From Sphingomonadales bacterium (GTDB lineage: Bacteria > Pseudomonadota > Alphaproteobacteria > Sphingomonadales > Sphingomonadaceae), in the NCBI GenBank assembly GCA_014763545.1, contig JACXVD010000003.1:1-64000 (forward strand): a stretch of 64,000 bases of DNA. Reading direction: 5' to 3'. Of the stretch, positions 16,701 through 24,138 are shown in pieces; position 1 is the stretch's first letter, and each line of letters starts with the position of its first letter. The notes below the pieces were generated by a model. The model was not told the origin of the DNA, did not search any database, and was given only the letters and a program-made list of their open reading frames with translations. The position numbers and the translations under genes are program-made.

Positions 16701-17817
16701 AAATGGTCGGATCGACGGTGATCGTCTGCCCGTCGCGCCCATATTGCGCATAGATCGACGCCTCGCGCGGTTCGCGGCTGTTGGCATAGATCACGTGGCA
16801 GGCGGTGCAGCCCGAATGGCGATAATCGCCCGGCTGGTCGTTGGTGCCCATGAACCACATGAAGGGATCGTTGAGGCGGGTCTTGTGGATGTTGAGCACC
16901 GGGATCGCGACGCGCAGGCCCGTTGCCGGGCCGCGGCTCGACTGCTTGAGGTCGGGCCGGCCCGGCTCTTCCAGCCGCTGGATCGACCCGGTCGGGTTGG
17001 GCAGGCCGATTTCGGCGAATTGCGTGCCGATCACGCGCCCGCCGCGTTCGAACACGCGGAAAATGTCGGCCGGCGGCACCACTGTCCACATCGGCAGCGG
17101 ATAGAGCGCGGCCAGCGCGCCGCGTGCCTTCTGCCGGTCGGTCAGTTCGCCCGGCGGGTCGCCCGGGCTGACGATCTTCGCCGCTTCGCCGTTGCGGGTA
17201 TAGGCCTCGCCCAGCACGTAATTCTTGTAGGGGACGATGCCGTTGTTATAGGCCGCCCCGCCCCACAGCATCGCGCCGGTCGCCATGATCGAGCGTTCGG
17301 CGGCCTCGATGATCGGCAAATGGCACGATCCGCAGGCCTCGCGCGCGACGCGGTAATCGCCCGGGTTCACGAAGCGGATGAATTCGGGCGCCTCGCGGTT
17401 GAGCAACGCATAGGTGCGCGGCGGGTTGGCCGACGAGGGATAATGCCAGCTTTCCGGGAAGCGCGGCAGCACATGCGCCCGTTCGCGCGCGGCAACATAG
17501 AGCGGATCGTCATGCGCCAGCTTGCTGTCACCGACCACACTCGGATCGCCCCCGTGGCAATCGACGCAGCCGATCTTGACCGCCGTGGTCGCATGCATCG
17601 TCGGCGCATCGGTGCGCACATGGCAGGAATAACACCCGTCGGACTTGGCCGCGACCTGCACATCGTCCTGGTTGAACGGCGCGGGCGGCGCGGCGACGCG
17701 CGCATAGTCGCGCTCGACCGGCTTTTCGCCTTCCGAGGCGCGGGTCTGGCCGACCATCAGCGCGGCGGCGAGGGTGAAGACGGCGGCCCAGAAGGCGAAG
17801 AGGCGGGTGATGCGCAT
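13702..17817 (-). CDS. Decaheme cytochrome c with C-terminal LVIVD-type propeller
   Basis: The 1371-residue exported protein has an N-terminal signal peptide (LFAFWAAVFTLAAALMVG, cleavage near TRASEG). Ten CxxCH motifs are spread over the first ~900 residues: CYSCH, CVDCH, CGSCH, CTACH, CMNCH, CADCH, CKDCH, CFTCH, CGGCH and CTDCH. The last ~400 residues carry repeats such as GLVVVDLSDPLNPQL, VELFDVTNMRNPV and GLVIVDVKHPLAPKI, the LVIVD repeat that forms a beta-propeller and often mediates surface protein contacts. There is no lipobox. It is the last gene of a four-gene operon, overlapping the barrel gene (TGATG at 17819-17815). A periplasmic or surface terminal redox protein is likely. I do not recognise the substrate; a histidine/aspartate-rich insert (HGDAHGEGGHG) might bind metal. 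Confidence 0.85.
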   Translation of the reverse strand: MRITRLFAFWAAVFTLAAALMVGQTRASEGEKPVERDYARVAAPPAPFNQDDVQVAAKSDGCYSCHVRTDAPTMHATTAVKIGCVDCHGGDPSVVGDSKLAHDDPLYVAARERAHVLPRFPESWHYPSSANPPRTYALLNREAPEFIRFVNPGDYRVAREACGSCHLPIIEAAERSIMATGAMLWGGAAYNNGIVPYKNYVLGEAYTRNGEAAKIVSPGDPPGELTDRQKARGALAALYPLPMWTVVPPADIFRVFERGGRVIGTQFAEIGLPNPTGSIQRLEEPGRPDLKQSSRGPATGLRVAIPVLNIHKTRLNDPFMWFMGTNDQPGDYRHSGCTACHVIYANSREPREASIYAQYGRDGQTITVDPTISDKLEPEHGDAHGEGGHGALKQPGDEEQRDDHGDGAAPMKEKGHPLQHIFTRSIPTSQCMNCHMHQPNIFLNSYLGFTMWDYESDAPKMWPEHQKFPTAEEVHKVLERNPEGAAPRGKWADLDFLRNVYDLNPELQDTQFADYHGHGWNFRAIFKRDRDGNLLDAYGKIVDPDDPEKWRKGDEGKFVEPKPEGANPGKAVHMMDIHAEKGLQCADCHFAQDSHGNGLVYGEVANAIEIGCKDCHGTADAYPNLLTSGPAAPPKGTNLALLRNPDGQRRFEWSYDEAGRRVLIQRSLVDPKLEWRVSLVKDSVDPALPPCITTESSNNSPCFNAKSARAKLMSESGAEDGNFAFGPGIAPENRAHKDSEMACFTCHLSWTTSCGGCHLPIEANWKTALHHYDGEETRNFATYNPQVARDQMFQLGKHMTTKGSEIAPVRSSSALVLSSTNINRERIYVQQPPISAVGFSSQAFAPHFPHTVRLTETKTCTDCHLSDADDNNAIMSQLLLLGTNFVNFVGLNAWTGEDNGFEAVRVTEWDEPQAVLGSYLHKYAYPEYYRQFVEDNDRELKDWTRGEVLDKDLSGETHPLEQFANVHEGTRDRVGCLQLRGEYMFVAEGKGGFAVYDVAAIANKGFSERIVSAPFSPLGHDARVKTANATCMALPTMQAIAPTRNTEQMREMNQEQAFLPIYHYAAITDAVEGLVLVNVDTFADGEFRNNKLKRAVTWNPDGVLAGARHITLAGEIAYIAADKGLVVVDLSDPLNPQLAAVRELPDARASAIQFRYLWVTTARGVELFDVTNMRNPVAVPAATIPLADARRLYVARTYAYVAAKQDGLVIVDVKHPLAPKIYQKVTFGGRMNDVEDVVVGTTNASLFAYVADGVNGMKVLQLTSPASQRGFYGFSPPPKPELIAWAKTKGATIAMSKGLDRDRAVDETGGQIAIFGRLGSRPFTRPEMERLFLTRGGTPWKVSDNVDMSAWVPGTGPRRADSGDDAAMGGQ

Positions 17818-19733
17818 CAGTAGGTAAAGGTCACATTGGCGAGGACCGAATAGTAATTCCGGTCATTCCCGAGATTGTCGAACAGGTCGCGGAAACCGCC
17901 GCCTGACAGCAGCGTGGCAGCCGACAGGCGGAAGACGATGTTCTGCGTCGCCTTGGGCCGCCAGATCGCTGAAGCGGACAGATCCCAGCCGATATCCTTG
18001 GGGATGCTGCCTTCGTTGCGCAGCACCTGCATGGTCGCGGTATCCTCGAACCACAAATGGTTGGCATTGCCGGTCAGTCGCAATTCGGGCGAGATATCGA
18101 AATCCGCGCCCACCCCCAGCAGCATCAGCCCCGGATTGTTGAAATTCGACTGGCCCTGTTCCTTCGAACTGCGCAGCGAATTGAGTATGCCGTTGCGCCC
18201 GTTGACCGAGATCACCCGCCCGCCGCCTGCGAAGGGGATCGTCTGGCGCACCCAGTAACTGGTGTCTGCCCCGGCGAAGATCGGGTTTTCGAAGATCGCA
18301 TCGAACCCGGTCTCGGTGTCGTCGTAGGGGTCGCTGTCGCCGCTGGCCCATGCGCCCGACAGGCGGAAGCGCATCCAGTCGTGGTCGTAGCTCAGCTCCG
18401 CCGCGCCGAAGAAGCTGCGGATCTTGGCCGGGCGCGAGGTGAAGAAGCTGTTCCGGTCTTCGCCCAGCGCGGCATAGGCGCTGGCGGTAACGTTGATCCG
18501 CCCGATGCGCCCATCGGCATTATAGCCGAGATAGACCACATCGTAATCGCGCCCGCGCAAGTCGCCCAGCAGCGCCGGGCGTACCGGAAAGCCATTGTCG
18601 TCGATCTGGACGTCGTTGCCTTCGCGGTTGCGATTGTAGACCACGGTGACCTGGCTGGTGAGCGCCGGAATGGGGAAATCCTGCCGGTAGATATTGCCGA
18701 CGAAGACGAAATCGTCGCGCGGTTTCTGCAGCACCGCATTCAGCCCGCTGTTCGTGTCTTTCTCCAGCCGCCAGAAGGCCGCGAGATTGAACTGCACCCG
18801 GTTGTTGTCGCGATTGCCGAACAATCGCACGCCCAGCTGGTTGTCGTTGAACAGGAAGCCGCGAAAATCAGACTGGAACGGCTGGATGCCCGCGCGGATC
18901 GAGATGAAATCGAAGCGCGACGTATCGAACCGGCCCATGTGGTAATCGACGAAGGCTTCCTGCACGCCCAGGAAATGATCGGTGCGGTGCGTCGGCTTGG
19001 ACGGTTCGACATAGAGCACGCGGCGTTCGGGCACTTTGACGTGATTGACGTTGAAGGCCAGCGTCAGGCGATATTCCACCACCGGCGGTTTGAACGCCGT
19101 CATCCCCTTGAGCAGTGCGGCGCCCACGATGAACGTCTGCGAAGCGACATAGCTCGCATCCTTGCCGAACACATCGAGGCTCTGCGGCCGCGCGGTGGTC
19201 TGCACACCCACAGGGATCGGGAAGGTGCGCGGTTCGAGCACCGTGTCCGAAATCCCGTTCAGCACGAAGAACCAGTCGTTCCCCTTGATCGGCAGCCACG
19301 GCACTTTCGCCGGGTTGATCGGCCGGTCACCCTTGTAGGTGTTCTGGTGATAGGGGTCGGAGAATTTCTCCGTCACCAGCCCCAGCGACTGGATCAGCCG
19401 CCAGCGGTCGGGAATCGGGATCTGGTCGGTCGGGAAGGCTTCGGGCGGCGGCGCGCGCACTGCGCCTTCGTTATCCTGCATCGCCCGGTCGGGCAGGTCG
19501 GGGGTGTAGCCCGGCCGACGGCGGCCATCGATGATTTCGGGATCGACCGGCGGCACGGTCTGCTCGTCGTAAGGCGCTACATCGGGAGCGGGCGCATCGG
19601 GAGTGGGCGCATCAGCCCCGCTGTCCTGCACAACCGCCGCCTGCGCGGCCGCATCACCGGGTGTGCCGGGGGGCAGTTCGCCCGCAGCCTGCTGGAGCGC
19701 AAGGGGCAGGAAGAGGAGCGCGTTCACCGCCAT
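17817..19733 (-). CDS. Outer-membrane beta-barrel protein partnering the multiheme cytochromes
   Basis: The 638-residue protein has a short N-terminal signal-like stretch (NALLFLPLALQQAAG), a proline/alanine-rich periplasmic segment to about residue 110, and then alternating amphipathic strands with many aromatic residues, ending VLANVTFTY. The C-terminal aromatic residue is the signature of outer-membrane barrels. Motifs such as FRLSGAWASGDSDPYDDTET are like those of the alginate-export/long-chain porin group. The start codon follows the stop of the lipoprotein gene with no gap (TAG then ATG). A barrel encoded directly with a decaheme cytochrome recalls porin-cytochrome conduits (MtrB-MtrA type), although it has no visible MtrB CXXC motif. 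Confidence 0.75.
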   Translation of the reverse strand: MAVNALLFLPLALQQAAGELPPGTPGDAAAQAAVVQDSGADAPTPDAPAPDVAPYDEQTVPPVDPEIIDGRRRPGYTPDLPDRAMQDNEGAVRAPPPEAFPTDQIPIPDRWRLIQSLGLVTEKFSDPYHQNTYKGDRPINPAKVPWLPIKGNDWFFVLNGISDTVLEPRTFPIPVGVQTTARPQSLDVFGKDASYVASQTFIVGAALLKGMTAFKPPVVEYRLTLAFNVNHVKVPERRVLYVEPSKPTHRTDHFLGVQEAFVDYHMGRFDTSRFDFISIRAGIQPFQSDFRGFLFNDNQLGVRLFGNRDNNRVQFNLAAFWRLEKDTNSGLNAVLQKPRDDFVFVGNIYRQDFPIPALTSQVTVVYNRNREGNDVQIDDNGFPVRPALLGDLRGRDYDVVYLGYNADGRIGRINVTASAYAALGEDRNSFFTSRPAKIRSFFGAAELSYDHDWMRFRLSGAWASGDSDPYDDTETGFDAIFENPIFAGADTSYWVRQTIPFAGGGRVISVNGRNGILNSLRSSKEQGQSNFNNPGLMLLGVGADFDISPELRLTGNANHLWFEDTATMQVLRNEGSIPKDIGWDLSASAIWRPKATQNIVFRLSAATLLSGGGFRDLFDNLGNDRNYYSVLANVTFTY

Positions 19734-21746
19734 CTACAGCCCCTGGCAGACATTCTGTTCGGATGAATCGAGGAACGGGGCGAAGGGGCAGCTGACATAA
19801 CGCAGCCGCACCTTCCGGCCCGAAACGTCGACCACGATATTGTCGGCGCGGATGCCGACCGGCGCATTGCCGATCGTGCCTGTCGCCAGCCCGCCATTAT
19901 GCGCGCCGAGGAAGCTGACCATATCGTCCTGGTCGATGCCATCACCCGACACGCCGATCCCGCCGACCAGCACATTGCCGCGATAGATCGGCACCGAGCC
20001 GGGGAAGATCTGGACGCCGTTGGCAATCCGCGGCTCGCCCTGCGCGGTCAGCGGCAGCTGGGTGCAGTAACGCGGCGTATCCGCGCTCGCCCCGCCGCTG
20101 TTCACATAGGCGAGATGCTGCACCAGGTTCGGCACCACCAGATCGGTCTGCAGCCCGACTGCGAAGGGGCTCCACAGTGCCGACTGCGCCACCGACAGCG
20201 GCCCCGGCGGCTGCGCCACTTCGCCATCGGGGAAATAGGGGCGCGAAAGATTGCCGCCCGAGCGGTCGGCAAAGGCGAACGTGCCGGTAAGCGCCGCGGG
20301 GTCCTGCAGGAACGTCCGCACCCGCGAAACATAGGCGGGAATATCGGTCAGCCCGGGGATCGACGGGGTGGCGAGCAGCTCTGCCCCGGCATGGCTGCCG
20401 GAAAAGAAGGTCGCCGTGCGCGCCTTTTGCAGCGACACATCGGTGCCGAAGATCGGCCCGTCGGGCGAGCGGACGATGCCGAGCACCTGCCCATTGGTGT
20501 CGACCACGCTGACCGTTGCCTGCATCCGGCTGTCGAGCGGGCGGCGGATCTGCGGGCGGGCGCGCGACAGCACGCCGAAAGCATTCTCCAGCACCGCCTG
20601 CACTTCCGCCTTGGTCAGCGGCTGCGCCACCGACGCGGCATCGGTGCCGCCACGGATGGGGTAGCGGTCGTTACCGCTGCCGTCGGTCAGGACATAGGCT
20701 TCGGTATTGGCGAATTCGCCCGCCTTGGCCTGGCGCACGCCCGAAGCTTCGCTGCCATAGGCGGTGCCGGCGTGGATCGTGCCATCGGTATAGCCGGTGA
20801 TCGCCAGCAGCATGCCCAGCGTAACATTCACCGCGCCGAAATTGCCCGACAGCGGGGCCAGATCGCCGGCAGTCGCATCGCTGAAGCGCAGGGTTGTGCC
20901 ATCCACCGGGATGCGGTCGGCGCGGATTTCATCGGGCGGGGTGAATCCCTGCGTACCCGCAAGCGCGATCGCCTCTTCCGCGTCCTGGTCGATGTCGAGG
21001 ATGTTGGGGTCGAACGAATAATCCTGGTCGCCCATCACCCCGATCCCGCCGACGACGACGCCATTCTTGTAGAGCGGGAAACCGCCCGGATCGGCCGAGA
21101 GGCCAAGCGGCGAACGCTTGGGCCCGATCAGCGCCGCCGCGCCGCCCATCGGGTTGTAACGCTGCGAAAGGTCGGAACAGGGCAACTGGCTGAACTGCAC
21201 GCCAAACAGCGGCCCGCTCTCCAGCCCCACCGTGGTGGGTGCGGGCGGGAAATGCTGTTGGACGATCTGGCTCGCCGTGCGGCTGGAAAAGGCATTGCCG
21301 CTGCTGGAGAGATAGGCGCCGGTGATCGCCTTGGCGATGGCCGCTGCGGCAGCCGGGATGGTCTGGCCCTGCAGGCCCACCTCGCTGCCGCTGGCGGCAA
21401 CACCGCCGATACGGTTGCGGCTGATCACGGCAGTATCCGCCGCCCCGTTCATCTTGAACACGGCCAGCACATTGCCCACCCGGTCGGTCACCGCGATCAC
21501 CACCGGCAGCTTGCGCGCCTGCGCCTCGCCCACGGCCTGCGCGATCACCTGCTGGACATCGGCAACGCTCAGCGAAAGCAGCGCGGGCTGGGTGTAGAGC
21601 GCACCCGAAGTCGGGCTGGGCGTGGGGGTCGGCGTGCCCGAGGTCGGCGGGCCATAACCGCCCGAACTGCCCCCACCCCCGCCGCAACCGGCAAGTGCGA
21701 GCGCAGCCGCAAGGCAGGCGTAAGTGCCGGGGCGAGAGCGCATCAA
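19734..21746 (-). CDS. Tandem GlcG/HbpS-domain lipoprotein
   Basis: The 670-residue protein has a lipoprotein signal (LAAALALAGC with lipobox cysteine at about residue 21), then a glycine/proline/threonine-rich tether. Two GlcG/HbpS-like domains follow, recognisable by VIAVTDRVGNVLAVFKM in the first copy and TVSVVDTNGQVLGIVRS in the second, and by the repeated GVVVGGIGVMGD / NVLVGGIGVSGD elements. HbpS proteins bind heme or act as extracellular redox/heme sensors, and this fold forms oligomers. Four non-lipobox cysteines are present. It overlaps the preceding cytochrome gene by four bases (ATGA) and abuts the barrel gene, so it is part of the same envelope complex or heme-supply step. The duplication within one chain is unusual. 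Confidence 0.8.
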   Translation of the reverse strand: MMRSRPGTYACLAAALALAGCGGGGGSSGGYGPPTSGTPTPTPSPTSGALYTQPALLSLSVADVQQVIAQAVGEAQARKLPVVIAVTDRVGNVLAVFKMNGAADTAVISRNRIGGVAASGSEVGLQGQTIPAAAAAIAKAITGAYLSSSGNAFSSRTASQIVQQHFPPAPTTVGLESGPLFGVQFSQLPCSDLSQRYNPMGGAAALIGPKRSPLGLSADPGGFPLYKNGVVVGGIGVMGDQDYSFDPNILDIDQDAEEAIALAGTQGFTPPDEIRADRIPVDGTTLRFSDATAGDLAPLSGNFGAVNVTLGMLLAITGYTDGTIHAGTAYGSEASGVRQAKAGEFANTEAYVLTDGSGNDRYPIRGGTDAASVAQPLTKAEVQAVLENAFGVLSRARPQIRRPLDSRMQATVSVVDTNGQVLGIVRSPDGPIFGTDVSLQKARTATFFSGSHAGAELLATPSIPGLTDIPAYVSRVRTFLQDPAALTGTFAFADRSGGNLSRPYFPDGEVAQPPGPLSVAQSALWSPFAVGLQTDLVVPNLVQHLAYVNSGGASADTPRYCTQLPLTAQGEPRIANGVQIFPGSVPIYRGNVLVGGIGVSGDGIDQDDMVSFLGAHNGGLATGTIGNAPVGIRADNIVVDVSGRKVRLRYVSCPFAPFLDSSEQNVCQGL

Positions 21747-23173
21747 CGCAGCGCCTCGATCGCGGCAGCCGCCCTGCCCAGCGCCGCGCGGAATTCCGCC
21801 GGGCGATAGGCTTGTGGGCTGCGCACGGCGGCATAGGCCCGGTTGATATCCGCCCTGATCCCCGCTGCCGCGCCGGTGGTCACCCGCCCGTCGCGCACCA
21901 GTGCGTTGAGCAGCGTGTCGACCGCCATCACCGCCTGCGCCGATCCGGTGTAGTCGGTGAAGCGTGCATTGGTCGCCTTGGCGGCAATCGCCGCAATCAC
22001 GGTGAAGGCATCGTTCCCGCCATAGCTGCGGGCGGCCAGCGCGCCCGACAGCGCCTGGGCGCGGTCGCCCAGCCGCCCGGCAGCCGCCGCCGCGTCAGCC
22101 CGGCCGCTGGCCATCGAGCGATGGAAATCCATGCTCGCCTGGTCGAAGCCTGCCGCCTGCGCCGGGGCGAGCACCCGGCCCACGGCAGAGAGCATGATCA
22201 TGTTCTCGTCATTGAACGGCGCATAGCCGAAGGCGATCGGGCGCCCCGGATTGGTCTCGAAGGTCCGCGTCGCATTGGGCCCGTCGTTGATCGGGCGGTG
22301 GCAGCTATGGCAGTCGAAGAAGTAATATTCGGGGAACACGCCCTGGCTGCCGAGCCGCGTGGCGAACAGCCTGGTCTGGCGGCGCACCGCCTCTGCCTGG
22401 CCCACCGCCCACAGCTTGACCCCGTCGACCACCGGCTTGCGCGCGCGGTAATCGGCGTCGACCTGGTGGTGTTGCTGCAGCGCGCTGAACAGGTCGAGTT
22501 CGAAGGACACGCGCGGATGGCCCGCTGCCATCATCGAATGGGTGACGAATTGCCCGCTGTCGGTGCTGCCGAAGTGGCAATCGAGGCAGACCTGCGCGCG
22601 CACCTGCGGATTTTCCAGCGGCACCATGCCGTTGGCGACGTTCTGCGCGTGGGTGACCTTGGCGCCACTGTCCGGCTCGTAGAGCGAATAATGGCTGGCG
22701 ATCCAGTTGCCGGAGGGGCCGTGGCAGCTTTCGCAGCCGACCCCGTCGCTGATCTGGAAGCGCGCGCCCCGCTGCGCGGCGGGGGCGAAAGTCGCGTGGC
22801 AGCCGAGGCATTCCTTGGCCGAAGTGGCCGGGCCGAGGCCGAGCGCGGCGGCGATCTGGCGGCCTCGCGGGCTGCCCAGCACGGCGTAGGCGCGGCTGTG
22901 CGCACCGCTGGGCGAGGACGGTTCCTGCCAGGTGGCGATCTCGTCCTGCCGCACTTCCTCGCCATTGCCTTCCGCGCGACCGTGGCAGGTCGATCCGGCG
23001 CAACTGGCGACGCCCTCGTAATGGCCTGCGCCGCCCGCGGCCCTTGCCTGCGGCGCAGCACCAGCCTGGAAAAACAGCGAGAGGGCAAAGACCAGCGGCA
23101 GCGCCAGCAATCCCGCCCAGCGCAGCGCCAAGCGCATGCCGCGCGACAAATCAGGCATGTCAGCCAGTGTCAC
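21743..23173 (-). CDS. Cytochrome c554-like multiheme protein (five heme sites)
   Basis: The 476-residue exported protein has a signal/anchor helix (LRWAGLLALPLVFALSLFF, about residues 17-36). Heme motifs are CLGCH, CESCH, CLDCH and CHSCH, plus a first, non-standard site CAGSTCH with four intervening residues. The sequence TWQEPSSPSGAHSRAYAVL and the following CLGCHATF resemble the cytochrome c554/hydroxylamine-oxidoreductase-like superfamily. The C-terminal ~150 residues are heme-free and helical. The GTG start at 23173 is preferred because GGGAGGG lies 7 bases upstream; in-frame ATGs lie at codons 6 and 13. First gene of the four-gene operon. It probably shuttles electrons in the periplasm; enzymatic activity cannot be judged. 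Confidence 0.82.
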   Translation of the reverse strand: MTLADMPDLSRGMRLALRWAGLLALPLVFALSLFFQAGAAPQARAAGGAGHYEGVASCAGSTCHGRAEGNGEEVRQDEIATWQEPSSPSGAHSRAYAVLGSPRGRQIAAALGLGPATSAKECLGCHATFAPAAQRGARFQISDGVGCESCHGPSGNWIASHYSLYEPDSGAKVTHAQNVANGMVPLENPQVRAQVCLDCHFGSTDSGQFVTHSMMAAGHPRVSFELDLFSALQQHHQVDADYRARKPVVDGVKLWAVGQAEAVRRQTRLFATRLGSQGVFPEYYFFDCHSCHRPINDGPNATRTFETNPGRPIAFGYAPFNDENMIMLSAVGRVLAPAQAAGFDQASMDFHRSMASGRADAAAAAGRLGDRAQALSGALAARSYGGNDAFTVIAAIAAKATNARFTDYTGSAQAVMAVDTLLNALVRDGRVTTGAAAGIRADINRAYAAVRSPQAYRPAEFRAALGRAAAAIEALR

Positions 23174-23412
23174 AAGTTACCCTCCCCCTGGGCAAGATGT
23201 TCGCTGTGGCGCGCAGCATGCGCCCAGCCCGATGGGCCGGCGCCGCGCGTGCGGCCATGCTGGATCGGACCGGACCGATGCCTCATTCGCCTTCCCTCAT
23301 CCCGCCGGCAGTGCCGACAGGAATGCCCCCCTGGGCTTCAGGATTGTACCGGCAGGCCCGCGCGTATCGCTGGCCCGCTGCGACCCGGTTTGTCTTATAC
23401 CCCCCGGACGGA

Positions 23413-24138
23413 TCAGCCTTGCGGCGTCGCCATCCCGGCGGAGAGGATATCCAGCTGCGCGTTGCACCCTTTTTCGATCAGGGCGGCAGCCAGTTCCTCC
23501 GGTTCTTGTGGCACTGTTTCGATCAAGGCGAAAGTCACCTTGCTTTCGGGCACACCGCCTGGCCCCTTGATAGTGTATTGCGTGTCGCTTGCCAGCGGCA
23601 ATTGCTGCGTATCCCACAGGGCGACGTCGACGCTGTCGTCGAACAGCACATTCACCGTGGCCCCGCTGGGCGCGGCGACGGAATAATTGGCGATCCCCTT
23701 GCTCTCGGCACGCCACAACCGCACGACCGAAGCGTCGGCCAGACACATGGTGCCCGACCGGCCGACATCGACATACCAGATCGACGGAACGGTGCTCGAC
23801 TGGTCGCCGCGAATCGCCCCGGTGCGGGCCCTGACCGCCGAGCGCTGGCGGGTAAGCATGGCGAATTTTGCTTGGTTGGGCGTGCCCGGAGCGCCGACGA
23901 CGCGCGTCCCCGGCCCGGTCAGCACCCGCGTGCCCTTGGCATCGAGGATGGTCACCGAATCGCCCTCTTTCAGCGTGATCCGGTCGGTATCCGCCAGCTT
24001 CTTGCCGCGTGGGAACTGGCTGGCGGATGGCCCGCTGGACGCGACGACGGTGCCGGCATGCGCCGCCCCCGAGAGCGCCAGAACCATGGCTCCACCGACC
24101 AGAGCGGTGGTTTTCGCGATTGCCCTACCCCAGAACAT
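23413..24138 (-). CDS. FecR-like exported protein paired with the CHASE2 cyclase
   Basis: The 241-residue protein has a signal peptide (TTALVGGAMVLALSGAAHA) and a central FecR-like segment (RITLKEGDSVTILDAKGTRVLTGPGT written in parts: DSVTILDAKG, RVLTGPGTRV). Two cysteines are present. It overlaps the cyclase gene by 14 bases, the usual FecR-CHASE2 arrangement in which a periplasmic FecR protein is thought to modulate a CHASE2 sensor. The stretch 23174-23412 between it and the cytochrome operon contains no gene I can support and should hold that operon's promoter. Confidence 0.75.
   Translation of the reverse strand: MFWGRAIAKTTALVGGAMVLALSGAAHAGTVVASSGPSASQFPRGKKLADTDRITLKEGDSVTILDAKGTRVLTGPGTRVVGAPGTPNQAKFAMLTRQRSAVRARTGAIRGDQSSTVPSIWYVDVGRSGTMCLADASVVRLWRAESKGIANYSVAAPSGATVNVLFDDSVDVALWDTQQLPLASDTQYTIKGPGGVPESKVTFALIETVPQEPEELAAALIEKGCNAQLDILSAGMATPQG

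Noticed and set aside
13705-17823. 1372-aa plus-strand open frame across the decaheme gene
   Set aside because: Composition is rich in R, A, H, D and Q without domain signals, while the minus strand carries ten CxxCH motifs.
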